Of a DNA stretch of 44,104 nt, positions 25,117-33,866 are shown piece by piece. Origin of the DNA: CAZCFB01 sp964511535 (lineage in GTDB: Bacteria > Myxococcota_A > Polyangia > GCA-2747355 > CAZCFB01). The notes under the pieces are model-generated. The model searched no databases. It was not told where the DNA came from and worked only from the letters and a program-made list of their open reading frames with translations. The stretch is taken from positions 1-44,104 of the forward strand of contig CAZEFW010000069.1 in NCBI GenBank assembly GCA_964511535.1, read 5' to 3'. The translations under genes and the position numbers were made by a program. The first letter of the stretch is position 1. Each line of letters begins with the position of its first letter.

Positions 25117-27210
25117 ATGCCCAGCTCATGTCGCCTGATGCCTGCCCTGCTGGTGGCGCTAACGGGTCTCTCCTGCCAGGGCTCCCTGACGCTGCCGCCC
25201 GGCGGGGACGGGGGCGCAACGGACGCGCCCTCATACCTCGACATCGGACCGCGCCCCGACGGCGCCGCCCGCGACGGGCCTGCGTCTGACGCCCCCGCTC
25301 CCGACGCCGCGCTTGCGGACGCCAAGGCTTCGCCCCCGGACAAGAAGATCTCCCCCGACGGGTGCAAGCCGTCCTGCGCGGGCAAGAAGTGCGGCTCCAA
25401 CGGCTGCGGCGGCTCCTGCGGCGCCTGCATCGAGGGCACGGAGTGCAAGGCGGGCGTGTGCCACAACAAGGTGCTCTACACCGACAAGGTGAGCTACGCG
25501 GGCAAGGGGCAGCTCGACCCGAACAAGTCTTACTTCTACGCGCCGAAGCTGATGTTCGACGTGCACTCCGGCACCTACAAGCTGTGGGGCTGCGGCGGCG
25601 TCGCCGGCGATCACATCGTATTCAAGGAGGCCGCCTCCCTCGACGCGCTCAACACGGTGCCCTGGTACTCGGCCCTCAAGCCGCTGGCCAACAACAAGTT
25701 CGATCACACCCACACCTGCGACCCGAGCGTCATCAGGGTGGGCAACGCCATGTACCTCTACTACGGCGGCTTCAACGAGAAGGAGTCCAAGACCACCGCC
25801 ACCACCCGCGTCGGCGCCGCGGTCTCCACCAACGGCGGCAAGGACTTCACGCGGCTCAACAACGGCAACCCGATCATCGACGTGAAGTACCCGGTGGTGA
25901 AGGGCAAGTACGGCGTGGGGCAGCCGTCGGTGGCGGTGGGCCCGGGCGGCCAGTACTACATGATCTACACCTACCAGAACGAGGTCATCGAGCTGCGGGT
26001 GATCAAGTCGAGCACGCCCACCTTCTCCAGCTACACCAAGGTGCGCACCATCATCCCGTCGCGCATCGGCGCCTGGAGCGTGGACCTGGCCTACAACGCC
26101 GCGCGCAAGCAGTTCGTGGTGACGGGCAACAACAGCAGCCACGTCACCACCACCGCCAGCGCGCGCATGGTGCACCTGGACACCAACTTCAAGATCCTCG
26201 GCTACACCGGCTTCGCCAAGACCGGCGCCGGCTTCCGCTTCGGCGAGGGGCTGGCCCTGCTCACCGACTCCGCCGGAGGCCTGGGGCGGCTGCACTTCGG
26301 CAAGAAGCACGCCCACGTGTTCGCGGCGTCCACCTGGAAGGACACCGGCTGCAGCCCGACGACCACGCCCTGCCACATCCTGAACCCCACCCGGTACGTC
26401 ACCTTCACCGAGGGGCCGGCCGGCGTGCTGCCCAACTTCAAGGTCAACGGCTGGGACCTGGGGCGCTACAACCCCAACGGCCTGGGCAACTTCTACATCT
26501 ACCATGGCGAGGAGAAGGGCTGGTTCTCGGACCAGACCGCCTGGAAGTGGGGCACCTACTTCGCCCGGGTTTTCTCCGGCGACTTCAACGGCGACGGCAA
26601 GTACGACGTGGGCCTGTACAGCCCCAACGGCAAGGGCTTGTTCTACATCAACTACGGCACCGGCGCGGGCGCTTTTACCGGCCAGACCACCTGGAAGTGG
26701 GGCGTCTTTGGCAAGGGCACCCAGCTCATCACCGGCGACTTCGACGGCGACAAGAAGTGGGACCTCTGCCTGTACAACCCCAACGGCGCCGGCACCTTCT
26801 ACATCCAGTACGGCGACGGCAAGGGCAGCTTCGGCAAGCAGACCGCGTGGAAGTGGGGCGTGTACGGCGCCAAGACCCAGGCCTTCTCGGGCGACTTCAA
26901 CGGCGACGGCAAGTGGGACGTGGGCCTGTACAACCCCAACAACAAGGGCGCGTTCTACATCCACTACGGCAAGGGCACCGGCGCCTTCACCGGCCAGACC
27001 GCCTGGACCTGGGGCGTCTACGGCAGCGCCACCCAGGCCTTCAGCGGTGACTTCAACGGCGACGGCAAGTGGGACGTGGGCCTGTACAACCCGCACAACC
27101 AGGGCCGCTTCTACATGAACATGGGCCTGGGCAACGGAAAGTTCGCCGGGCAGCGGGTCTTCGCCTGGGGCACGAGCGGCGCCATCTTCACCGGCAAGTT
27201 CAGGCCCTGA
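25117..27210 (+). CDS. Lipoprotein with propeller domain and C-terminal FG-GAP/VCBS repeats
   Basis: A 697-residue lipoprotein with signal and lipobox GLSC near residue 20, an Asp/Ala/Pro linker, and a Cys-rich stretch (CAGKKCGSNGCGGSCGACIEG) like those in other deltaproteobacterial surface proteins. Residues about 120-440 look like a five-bladed propeller related to GH43/GH32 (YFYAPKLMFDV, HTCDPSVIRVGNAMYLYYGG). The last 260 residues are four to five ~51-residue repeats with the calcium-type motif DFNGDGKWD. Likely a surface carbohydrate-binding or hydrolysing protein. The propeller has DPSV at the base-like position, but the remaining catalytic residues are not certain. It diverges from the GH43-like gene. 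Confidence 0.82.
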   Translation: MPSSCRLMPALLVALTGLSCQGSLTLPPGGDGGATDAPSYLDIGPRPDGAARDGPASDAPAPDAALADAKASPPDKKISPDGCKPSCAGKKCGSNGCGGSCGACIEGTECKAGVCHNKVLYTDKVSYAGKGQLDPNKSYFYAPKLMFDVHSGTYKLWGCGGVAGDHIVFKEAASLDALNTVPWYSALKPLANNKFDHTHTCDPSVIRVGNAMYLYYGGFNEKESKTTATTRVGAAVSTNGGKDFTRLNNGNPIIDVKYPVVKGKYGVGQPSVAVGPGGQYYMIYTYQNEVIELRVIKSSTPTFSSYTKVRTIIPSRIGAWSVDLAYNAARKQFVVTGNNSSHVTTTASARMVHLDTNFKILGYTGFAKTGAGFRFGEGLALLTDSAGGLGRLHFGKKHAHVFAASTWKDTGCSPTTTPCHILNPTRYVTFTEGPAGVLPNFKVNGWDLGRYNPNGLGNFYIYHGEEKGWFSDQTAWKWGTYFARVFSGDFNGDGKYDVGLYSPNGKGLFYINYGTGAGAFTGQTTWKWGVFGKGTQLITGDFDGDKKWDLCLYNPNGAGTFYIQYGDGKGSFGKQTAWKWGVYGAKTQAFSGDFNGDGKWDVGLYNPNNKGAFYIHYGKGTGAFTGQTAWTWGVYGSATQAFSGDFNGDGKWDVGLYNPHNQGRFYMNMGLGNGKFAGQRVFAWGTSGAIFTGKFRP
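26440..27190 (+). repeat. ~153-bp tandem repeats encoding FG-GAP units
   Basis: Near-identical DNA blocks of about 153 bases repeat through the 3' end of the gene; the phrase GACTTCAACGGCGACGGCAA recurs at about 26581, 26896 and 27052, with a diverged copy at 26740. Each block encodes one repeat containing W-K-W-G and GDFNGDGKWD. Recombination between blocks could change the repeat number. Confidence 0.8.
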
Positions 27211-27228
27211 GCGAGGCCCGGGGCCGCC

Positions 27229-28023
27229 TCACCAGCCCGCCTCCTGCTCATAGATTCGATAAGCGGCGACGCCCAGGTCCACGGCGCCGTAGAAGCCGCC
27301 GGCGGCCGCGGTCAGGGCCGTGAGCACGGTCCGCCTGAGGCGGCCGACCACCCCCTCGCTCACGCTGCGCGCGGCCACCAGCACGGGCGCGGGCCGCGGG
27401 GGCGTGTTCGCGATGATCCGCACTTGCGCGGTGACGTCCGGGTTGAGGTGGCGGTACAGGCCGAAGCTGAAGGCGTCGATGGCGGCGAAGTCTGCGTCGC
27501 CGCTGATCACCGCGTCCATGGAGTGGCGGTGACCGCAAGACTTGAGCCCCGTGTGCAGCTTGGCCGTCACATCCATCAGCGGCCGAAGGCAGTGCACGCC
27601 GGACTGAGAGTCGATGTCGTTGTAGGCCAGCCGGGCATGAGCCAGATCCTCCAGCGCCCGATAACCCGAGTCCGCCCTGACCACGACCTTGCTGAAGTAG
27701 TTGCCTGCCGGCGCCCCGGGGATGCCGAGCGCCGACGTGGCGAGGTAGCGGGTCTGATCCCGGTAGTGGCGGTACCAGGGCGCCCCGCAGAGCTGGGTGA
27801 ACACCAGGTTGTCTGACATCCAGGCCGAGACCTTGTGGCCGGGGTGTCCCAGGTCAACGGGCAGATCCAGCCCCTCATCCCGCCCTGCCCTGCGCACCAT
27901 GGCCCACAGCTCGTCCGTGCGCGCGTGAAACTCGGGCCAGTCATACAGCGGCAGCAGCGCCACGCCTCTCACGAGGGTCAGCGCTCTTTTGGCCCGAGCT
28001 TCGACTTGCACGATGCGCTGCAT
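27229..28023 (-). CDS. PhnD-like periplasmic-binding-type protein without signal peptide
   Basis: A 264-residue protein with the fold signature of phosphonate/phosphite-type substrate-binding proteins: VALLPLYDWPE at the first strand, ALGIPGAPAGNYFSKVVVRADSG, LAYNDIDSQSGVHCLRP and the hinge part SMDAVISGDADFAAIDA. No secretion signal and no transporter permease or ATPase gene is next to it, so it may work in the cytoplasm as a sensor or enzyme-like protein. The true start could be the GTG at 27972, which would put the first strand at the N-terminus, as in short homologues. The ligand is unknown. Confidence 0.75.
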   Translation of the reverse strand: MQRIVQVEARAKRALTLVRGVALLPLYDWPEFHARTDELWAMVRRAGRDEGLDLPVDLGHPGHKVSAWMSDNLVFTQLCGAPWYRHYRDQTRYLATSALGIPGAPAGNYFSKVVVRADSGYRALEDLAHARLAYNDIDSQSGVHCLRPLMDVTAKLHTGLKSCGHRHSMDAVISGDADFAAIDAFSFGLYRHLNPDVTAQVRIIANTPPRPAPVLVAARSVSEGVVGRLRRTVLTALTAAAGGFYGAVDLGVAAYRIYEQEAGW

Positions 28024-28149
28024 CAACCGACCTGCCGCTGGCAATTAGGGGAGCCAAAGATTAGCCGGGATGTCCCCGGACGCAATCCATTGATTCATCC
28101 AGGCAGTGGGCGCAGCCCTCGACGCGCCGGCGACGGGTCCTCCTGCAGA

Positions 28150-29787
28150 TCAGGGACGGGCCCCGAGCGTGGCGTCGATGAGCTGCTGCGGATCCGTGAG
28201 CGCGCCCTCGTGGGCGAAGGTGAGCGACCGGCCGCCCTTGCCCTTGATCTGGAGCTTGTTGACCACCACATGCTCCGGGCCAGCCACGGTGGCGATCATG
28301 CCCAGCTCCCGCCAGAAGTTCAGCCCGAGCTTCTCGCTGGCGCCGGCGAAGACCCGGGCGCGCTCCCTGGCGGAGCCGGCGTCCCGCAGGGACTTGACCA
28401 GCGACTGCAGGGTGCGCAGCTCACGGCCCAGGGCGGGGTCGCTGCCGGGGTGGCCGCCGGAGAGGGTGGCGGTGGCCCGGGTGAAGGCGTCCTGGAGCTG
28501 CGCGGGGGTGGACCGCGACAGCCGCCGCAGCCCGGCGTCGGAGATGTAGACGTCCACCACCCGGTCGGTCTTGCCCATGCTCCTGATGGCCGGCGCCTTG
28601 CCGTCGGCGGTGCGGGCCCCCAGCAGCCGGGCCAGGTTGACGAACCGCTGCACGTCCTTTTTGGAGGTGACCCGGTCCTTGCGCACGGTGTAGCGCAGGT
28701 GCAGGTAGTCGCTGGCGCCGGCTTGCCCGGGCAGCTTGACGCTCACCAGCTCACGGCTGAGCTTCTGCTTGCCCCGCCACAGGTTGGACACCAGCGCGGA
28801 GAGCCCATCGTCGAGCCGGGCGCGGCTGTAGGTGACGGTCCCGCCGCCGGTGGCCGTCAGAGTGCCGTGGCGCTCGGTCGACCGGGAGATGGCGTGCAGC
28901 AGGTTCACGGCGCCCAGGCTGGTCTGCCGATGGGTGGAGCGCACCACGCGCTGCTCGGTGTGCTTCACCTTCGTCAGGGCGGCGCCCGGATGGGCCGGGT
29001 CCGCCACATGGCTGGTGGTCACCTCCTTGGAAGCCTGGACATGACGGCCGGCGTGGGTGCGCGCGCCGAGCAGGACATCCACGTCATGGCGGACGCCGCC
29101 GCTGGTCAGCTCGTGCATGACCACCTGCACCTTGCCGCCCTCCAGCCGCCGCAGCTTCAGGGTCACGTCCTGGCCCCTCGGGATATGCGTGATGCCGGCC
29201 CGCACCTTGATGATGCCCAGGGGCCCGAGCGAGAAGATCGTCTCCACGGTGCCGCCCTCGCGGGTGGCGGTGGACCGCGCCTTGACCGGGAGCACCACCT
29301 CGCTGCCTGGCCTGTCCGGCAGCAGCCGAACCACCCCGCGGGGCAGATCCGCGGTCCTGATCTTGACGACCTCGCGCTGTGGGCGCGCCACCCTCATGGT
29401 GCCCAGCTCCTTGAGCACAAGCTCCTGGACCGATCGGTTGGCCTGGCCCGGCAGAGGCGCGGGTTTGGCGCTGGCGGCAAGCGGGTTGACCACCAGGCTG
29501 AGGCCCAGCGCCCCCAGCAGCGTGGCCGTCCCGGCCCTCCTGGCCAGGGATCCTTTGGCCGCCGAGATGCGCTTTTTCAGGCGCCAGTTCGCGGGGTTGA
29601 GCCGCTGGAGCTGGCCCCGCTTCAGCGCCCGATCCACCCGCTCTCGGACCACCACCTTCGGCCCTCCGACAGCGGGCATCGCTCTTGCGTTTTCGGGCAG
29701 CACCCACAGGAGCGCCAGCATGGCCACCAGCAGCAAATTGGCTTTCGATTTCAGTTTCTTACAATGGGTGTGAGATAGGCTGTTCAT
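28150..29787 (-). CDS. Secreted protein of unknown function
   Basis: A 545-residue protein. The N-terminal signal is hydrophobic (ANLLLVAMLALLWVLP) with a probable cleavage after ENARA near residue 35. A second hydrophobic stretch (ATLLGALGLSLVVNPLAASA) lies near residues 82-104. The rest is rich in strand-forming charged sequence with many Arg, Thr and Val residues. I recognise no domain. The ATG at 29787 has AAAGGGAG eight bases upstream and is preferred to the one at 29811. It follows the Cys-repeat gene on the same strand after a hairpin. Confidence 0.75.
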   Translation of the reverse strand: MNSLSHTHCKKLKSKANLLLVAMLALLWVLPENARAMPAVGGPKVVVRERVDRALKRGQLQRLNPANWRLKKRISAAKGSLARRAGTATLLGALGLSLVVNPLAASAKPAPLPGQANRSVQELVLKELGTMRVARPQREVVKIRTADLPRGVVRLLPDRPGSEVVLPVKARSTATREGGTVETIFSLGPLGIIKVRAGITHIPRGQDVTLKLRRLEGGKVQVVMHELTSGGVRHDVDVLLGARTHAGRHVQASKEVTTSHVADPAHPGAALTKVKHTEQRVVRSTHRQTSLGAVNLLHAISRSTERHGTLTATGGGTVTYSRARLDDGLSALVSNLWRGKQKLSRELVSVKLPGQAGASDYLHLRYTVRKDRVTSKKDVQRFVNLARLLGARTADGKAPAIRSMGKTDRVVDVYISDAGLRRLSRSTPAQLQDAFTRATATLSGGHPGSDPALGRELRTLQSLVKSLRDAGSARERARVFAGASEKLGLNFWRELGMIATVAGPEHVVVNKLQIKGKGGRSLTFAHEGALTDPQQLIDATLGARP

Positions 29788-29838
29788 GATCTGCTCCCTT
29801 TGAGCGATCACAAAAGCAATGCGCGGGCCAGTTATCCG

Positions 29839-29854
29839 GGGGGCCGCAGCCCCC
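29839..29854 (-). terminator. Weak terminator-like hairpin
   Basis: GGGGGC and GCCCCC form a perfect 6-bp stem; on the minus strand the loop is TGCG, of the stable UNCG type. It lies in the 130-base gap between the Cys-repeat gene and the secreted-protein gene on the same strand. There is no T-tract, so termination is unsure. Confidence 0.35.
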
Positions 29855-29917
29855 GCGGCCTTGCAGCGGGGGGCGGGTCACGCCGGCGCACCGCGAGCCG
29901 AGGCGCCGGCAGGGGCG

Positions 29918-30292
29918 CTACCGCTTGGGCTTGCAGGGGCTGGAGCCGCCCTGGCAGGTGCCCTTGTTGAAAGATGTGCACTTGACGTACTTGCCCTTCT
30001 TGGCGCTGAACGCGCACGCCGTCGGCGGCGTGCACGCCGAGGACCCTGACTTGCACACGCCCTTGCTGAAGGATGTGCACTTGACGTACTTGCCCTTCTT
30101 GGCGCTGAACGCGCACTTGCCGCCGCCCGGCTTGCACGGCGTGGAGCCGGCCTTGCACACGCCTTTGCTGAAGGACGTGCACTTGAGGTACTTGCCCTCC
30201 TTGGCGCTGAATGCGCAGGTGCCAGCGCTGGCGTTGGCCGACCAGCACAGCGCCAGCGCGAGGCTCAATACAGCGAGAAACGGACGAAGCAT
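29918..30292 (-). CDS. Secreted Cys-rich protein of three tandem repeats
   Basis: A 124-residue protein: signal peptide ending in ANASAG near residue 23, followed by three repeats of about 33 residues of the form CAFSAKKGKYVKCTSFSKG then VCKSGSSxC. Each repeat has four cysteines, so twelve in all, probably forming disulfides within each unit. Lysine content is high (basic protein). No family is recognised; the spacing recalls small disulfide-rich domains, some of which bind carbohydrates or act as toxins, but no function can be stated. The start at 30292 follows AAAGGAG. Confidence 0.8.
   Translation of the reverse strand: MLRPFLAVLSLALALCWSANASAGTCAFSAKEGKYLKCTSFSKGVCKAGSTPCKPGGGKCAFSAKKGKYVKCTSFSKGVCKSGSSACTPPTACAFSAKKGKYVKCTSFNKGTCQGGSSPCKPKR
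29962..30230. repeat. Three ~100-bp direct repeats in the Cys-rich gene
   Basis: The phrase beginning CCTTGCTGAAGGATGTGCAC recurs at about 29962, 30061 and 30162, giving periods of 99 and 102 bases. Near-identity at the DNA level points to recent duplication or gene conversion. Confidence 0.8.
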
Positions 30293-30429
30293 CGGATCAC
30301 TCCTTTGAAGTTGATGGGGCAATGAAGGGATAGCAGGTGTCACCCCTGGGCGCCGCTTTTGCCGGGGACAGGACGCGTCCCCGGCTGGTCGACCGCTGCT
30401 GGACCCGATTCCAGACTAACCGAGCCGGC

Positions 30430-30780
30430 TCAAGGCGCTGGCGCTGGAGCGGCCGCTCGAGGAAAGCAGCTGTCCGACGGAGCGCTCCCCTGCTTCAGCT
30501 TCCATTTCTCGATGAGCACCCAGTTGCACCCTCCGAGCCCGGTGCGGGAGATGCACGAGACCATGTAGCGTCCGGCCACGCCGCAGCCATGCACGCAGGC
30601 GGTCTCGGCCCCCTCGTCGGACGCCTCGTTGAGCTTGCGGATCTTCAGCTCCGAGCGGGCGCAGCCCAGCCGCGGGGCGGCCTCACTGGCCAGCGTCCAG
30701 TAGCTCGACGCGCACCCGCTGGTGGCCAGGCCCGTGATGATCACCACCACCCGCCCCCATCCCCGGAGCCCCTTCCTCAT
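30430..30780 (-). CDS. Small lipoprotein of unknown function
   Basis: A 116-residue lipoprotein with signal RVVVIITGLATSGC (lipobox TSGC near residue 23). The mature part has several cysteines and the motif EGAETACVHGCGVAGRYMVSC. The C-terminus is an Ala/Pro tail. I do not recognise a named family. AAGGAGG lies upstream of the ATG at 30780. Confidence 0.75.
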   Translation of the reverse strand: MRKGLRGWGRVVVIITGLATSGCASSYWTLASEAAPRLGCARSELKIRKLNEASDEGAETACVHGCGVAGRYMVSCISRTGLGGCNWVLIEKWKLKQGSAPSDSCFPRAAAPAPAP

Positions 30781-30927
30781 GGCTTGTTCCCTCCTTGAGC
30801 CGCTGTCCCATCCGAGCTTACGCTATCTCATGCGCGCCATCTCCCCGGGCCGGCACATTCCGACCTCCCTCGCCCTGCCGCTCCCCCCCGCGCTCTGCCT
30901 CGGGCTGTGGCTGATGGGCCGCTTCCG

Positions 30928-32703
30928 GTGAGCGGGCCCCTGGCGCGCGCGCCGCTCCTGCTGGGTATCGCCGCCCTGCTGGCAGTTATCGCGCTCTCCC
31001 TGGCGGGCCTGCAGGAACCTGCGACCGCGGGAGGGCCGATGGTCATCCCGCCAGGCCGGGAGCAGCAGGTGGCGCGGCTGCTGCGGCCGCTGGCCGGGGG
31101 CTTCCTGGGGCTGCGCCACGCGGGGACCCGGATCCAGGGCGGTGAGATCCAGGTGCTGCTGGAGCAGGACGCCGCGGGGCAACAACCGAACGTGCGCTGC
31201 ACCGGGCCGGACTGGGTGACGCCGCCAGGGGCGCTACTGATCCAGCGCGCGAGCTCGCATCGCCCGGCGCAGCTGGCCCCGCGCTGGAGCCAGGGCGAAG
31301 TGACGCGCGGGGGGATCCGCCTCGCATGGTTCCTCTGCGGGGACGCGAGCGGGCCGGGACCCGAGCCCCGGGGCGAAGCCATCGAGCTTGCCGCGGCCAT
31401 GGCGGCGAGCCACCGGGGAGGCATCTGGCAGCACCGCCTCGCCGACGCGACGGGGCGGCTGGACGTGGGCCTGCTCAGCCCCGTTGTCCACCGGCTGGGC
31501 GTCGAGCCCGGGCATGTCCTGCTGCTCTCGCTGGGCCTCGGCCTGCTGGTGTGCGTCGGCGTGGGGCTCGCCCTCCGCCCGGGGCCAGCGCCGCCCGCCC
31601 CGGCCCCCGCCGGGCGTTGGCCCCACCGGGCGACCCTGGTCATGGTCAGCCTGTTGCTCCTGGGCGGGGTCGCGCTCAGGGGGTACCACGCGGCACACCT
31701 GCCCCTGGACACCGACGAGGTATGGGCGCTGCCGGGGCAGACGCCGGTGTTCAACGCCGACCACGACGCATGGGTCCATCCGCCCCTGCACCGCGCCACG
31801 CAACGCGCCTACCTCCGCCTGAGCGGCTGGACCGAAGGGGACCCGCTGCTCGCCCTGCGCTTGCCCTCGCTCTGCGCCGGCGCCCTGGCGCTGCTGTTCC
31901 TCGCCCTCGCCCTGCTGCAGGGGGGCCGTTCGCCATGGGCGCTGATCCCGTTCGCCCTGGTGGCGTGCTCTCCCGACATCGCCCGGCAATGCGCCCTGGC
32001 GCGCCCCTACCCGCTGGCGGCGATGTTGGTGATGCTGGCCGCCCTCGCCCTCTGCGTCGAGCCGAGCCATGGCAGAACGTCCGGCCGCCTGCACCAGGGC
32101 CTCCGCTGGACGGTCTGCCTGCTCGCCTTCACCCTGGCCGCCTGGACCGACATCCTCGCGGGCATGGCAGCCTGGTTGCTGGTCGCGGTCGCCCTGCTGC
32201 CCGGACGGCTCGCGCTGCCCATGTCTCCGCGCCTGCGCCCGGTGGCGTTGCTGTTGGCGGTGGCGCCGGTGCTCGCGCTGGCGCCGGGCGGGGCCAAGGC
32301 GCTGCGCGAGCAGGTTCGCCCGGGACCCAATGGCGAGGTGTCGAGATCCCGGCCCGGCTCGGAGCAGCCGCAGGGGCCGGACCTCCGCCCCGAGCGGGAT
32401 CCAGCAGGCCGCGGAGCCGTGGCCAGGCGCATCTTCGGCTTCGGCCTGCTGGGCCAAGCTGGCGCCGGCCTGGCCCTTCCCGTGATGGGCGCCCTGGCCC
32501 TGGCGTGCCTCACCCTGGTGGCCCTGCGCCGCCGGAGCCTCCTGGGGCTGGTGCCGCCGCTGCTGGTCTTGCTGTTGTTTGTGATCGCGTCGGCCGTGAG
32601 CCTCCGTCCGCGGAACATGCTCTTTTTGCCCCACCTGATGGCGCTGGCGGTGGGGATGCAGATCCAGGCCGCGGGTGGGGCTCCATCCAGCAGGAAGGGC
32701 TAA
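30928..32703 (+). CDS. Polytopic membrane glycosyltransferase (GT-C type), probable
   Basis: A 591-residue membrane protein: N-terminal anchor, a ~180-residue extracytoplasmic region, then a multi-pass core. LPLDTDEVWALPG after the second membrane segment gives the acidic residues at the first loop expected of GT-C enzymes that use lipid-linked sugars (PMT/ArnT-like), followed by VHPPLHRATQRAYLRL and at least eight more hydrophobic helices. Substrates are unknown. The start is uncertain: GTG 30928 or GTG 30907. The TGA of a short hydrophobic frame (ATG 30830, 33 residues) overlaps the GTG at 30928, which could couple translation, but that short frame is not otherwise supported. Confidence 0.75.
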   Translation: MSGPLARAPLLLGIAALLAVIALSLAGLQEPATAGGPMVIPPGREQQVARLLRPLAGGFLGLRHAGTRIQGGEIQVLLEQDAAGQQPNVRCTGPDWVTPPGALLIQRASSHRPAQLAPRWSQGEVTRGGIRLAWFLCGDASGPGPEPRGEAIELAAAMAASHRGGIWQHRLADATGRLDVGLLSPVVHRLGVEPGHVLLLSLGLGLLVCVGVGLALRPGPAPPAPAPAGRWPHRATLVMVSLLLLGGVALRGYHAAHLPLDTDEVWALPGQTPVFNADHDAWVHPPLHRATQRAYLRLSGWTEGDPLLALRLPSLCAGALALLFLALALLQGGRSPWALIPFALVACSPDIARQCALARPYPLAAMLVMLAALALCVEPSHGRTSGRLHQGLRWTVCLLAFTLAAWTDILAGMAAWLLVAVALLPGRLALPMSPRLRPVALLLAVAPVLALAPGGAKALREQVRPGPNGEVSRSRPGSEQPQGPDLRPERDPAGRGAVARRIFGFGLLGQAGAGLALPVMGALALACLTLVALRRRSLLGLVPPLLVLLLFVIASAVSLRPRNMLFLPHLMALAVGMQIQAAGGAPSSRKG

Positions 32704-32714
32704 ACTAAACGGGC

Positions 32715-33866
32715 ATGTTCATCTGGATCCTCATCGGCCTCACGGCCGCGGCCCATGTCTACCTGGGGGTCAGGCTGCTGCGCCCCTGGGTGCGTGGCGG
32801 GTGGGCCTGGGCCGCGCGGCTGGGTGTGCTGGCCTCGGCCGCGGGCCTGCCCCTGCTGCTCATCGTGGCCCGCCACGAGACCCCGAACGCCTTCCGCCCC
32901 CTGGCGGTGCCGGTGTTCCTCTGGCTCGGGTTCCTGATGGTGCTGCTGCTGGTGGCCCTGGCGGCCGAGCCCGCGCGGCTGGCCCTGTGGCTCGCCGGGA
33001 GACGGCGACGCGAGCCTGATCAGCAGCCCGACACGGACCTGCCCCGCAGGCGGTTCATCTCCGGCGCCATCTCGGCCGGCGTGGTCGCCGGGGCGGGCGC
33101 AACAACCGCCGCCGGTCTGGCCCGGGCCATGGGGCCCGAGCGGGTGGTGGACGTGGACGTGCACCTCGCCGGCCTCCCGGCGGCCATGGAGGCTTACCCC
33201 CTGGTGCAGCTGAGCGACCTGCACATCGGCACCACCCGGGGCCCGGACTGGCTGGCCGGGGTGGTGCGCCGGGTCAACGAGCTCCGCCCCCGCGCGGTGG
33301 TGATCACCGGCGACCTGGTGGACCAGCCGGCGAGCATCGTGGGGCACGAGGTGGCCCCGCTGCGCCAGCTCCAGGCCCCGGACGGCGTGTACTTCGTCAC
33401 CGGCAACCACGAGTATTACGCCGGCGCCGAGGCGTGGTGTGAGCTGCTGTCGGGCCTCGGCCTGCGGGTGCTGCGCAACGCCCGCGTGACCCTCGGCGCT
33501 GGCCTGGACCTGGCCGGCGTTGAGGATCCGGTGGGCGCGTGGGACGGACGGCCGCCCGACATGAAGGCTGCCCTGGCCGGCCGCGATCCCCTGCGGCCAT
33601 GTGTGCTACTGGCCCACCGCCCGCGCGCGGTGTTCGAGGCGTCGCGCCGCGGCGTTGACCTGGTGCTCAGCGGGCACACCCACGGCGGGCAGCTGTGGCC
33701 CATGCACCACTTCGTTGCCATGAGCGAGCCGTACCTCGCCGGGCTGCACCGGCATGGCCAGAGCCAGATCTACGTCAACCGCGGCACCGGCTTCTGGGGC
33801 CCGCCCGTGCGGCTGGGGAGCTTCCCCGAGATCACCCTGCTCAGGCTGCGGTCAGCTCGACGCTGA
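32715..33866 (+). CDS. Membrane-anchored metallophosphoesterase (YkuE-like)
   Basis: A 383-residue protein with three N-terminal hydrophobic helices, then LPRRRFISGA followed by a hydrophobic stretch, resembling an internal twin-arginine segment, and a calcineurin-like phosphoesterase domain. Metal-binding motifs are SDLHIG, GDLVD, GNHE and SGHTHGGQ. Relatives such as YkuE cleave phosphate esters outside the membrane. The gene starts 11 bases after the glycosyltransferase stop, with no clear ribosome binding site; TAAACT at 32701-32706 could be a -10 giving a nearly leaderless transcript. Its last 15 bases overlap the convergent protease gene. Confidence 0.88.
   Translation: MFIWILIGLTAAAHVYLGVRLLRPWVRGGWAWAARLGVLASAAGLPLLLIVARHETPNAFRPLAVPVFLWLGFLMVLLLVALAAEPARLALWLAGRRRREPDQQPDTDLPRRRFISGAISAGVVAGAGATTAAGLARAMGPERVVDVDVHLAGLPAAMEAYPLVQLSDLHIGTTRGPDWLAGVVRRVNELRPRAVVITGDLVDQPASIVGHEVAPLRQLQAPDGVYFVTGNHEYYAGAEAWCELLSGLGLRVLRNARVTLGAGLDLAGVEDPVGAWDGRPPDMKAALAGRDPLRPCVLLAHRPRAVFEASRRGVDLVLSGHTHGGQLWPMHHFVAMSEPYLAGLHRHGQSQIYVNRGTGFWGPPVRLGSFPEITLLRLRSARR

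Noticed and set aside
25231..27096. A 621-codon minus-strand frame
   Set aside because: Antisense of the FG-GAP lipoprotein; Val/Ala/Gly-rich with no start signal or domain.
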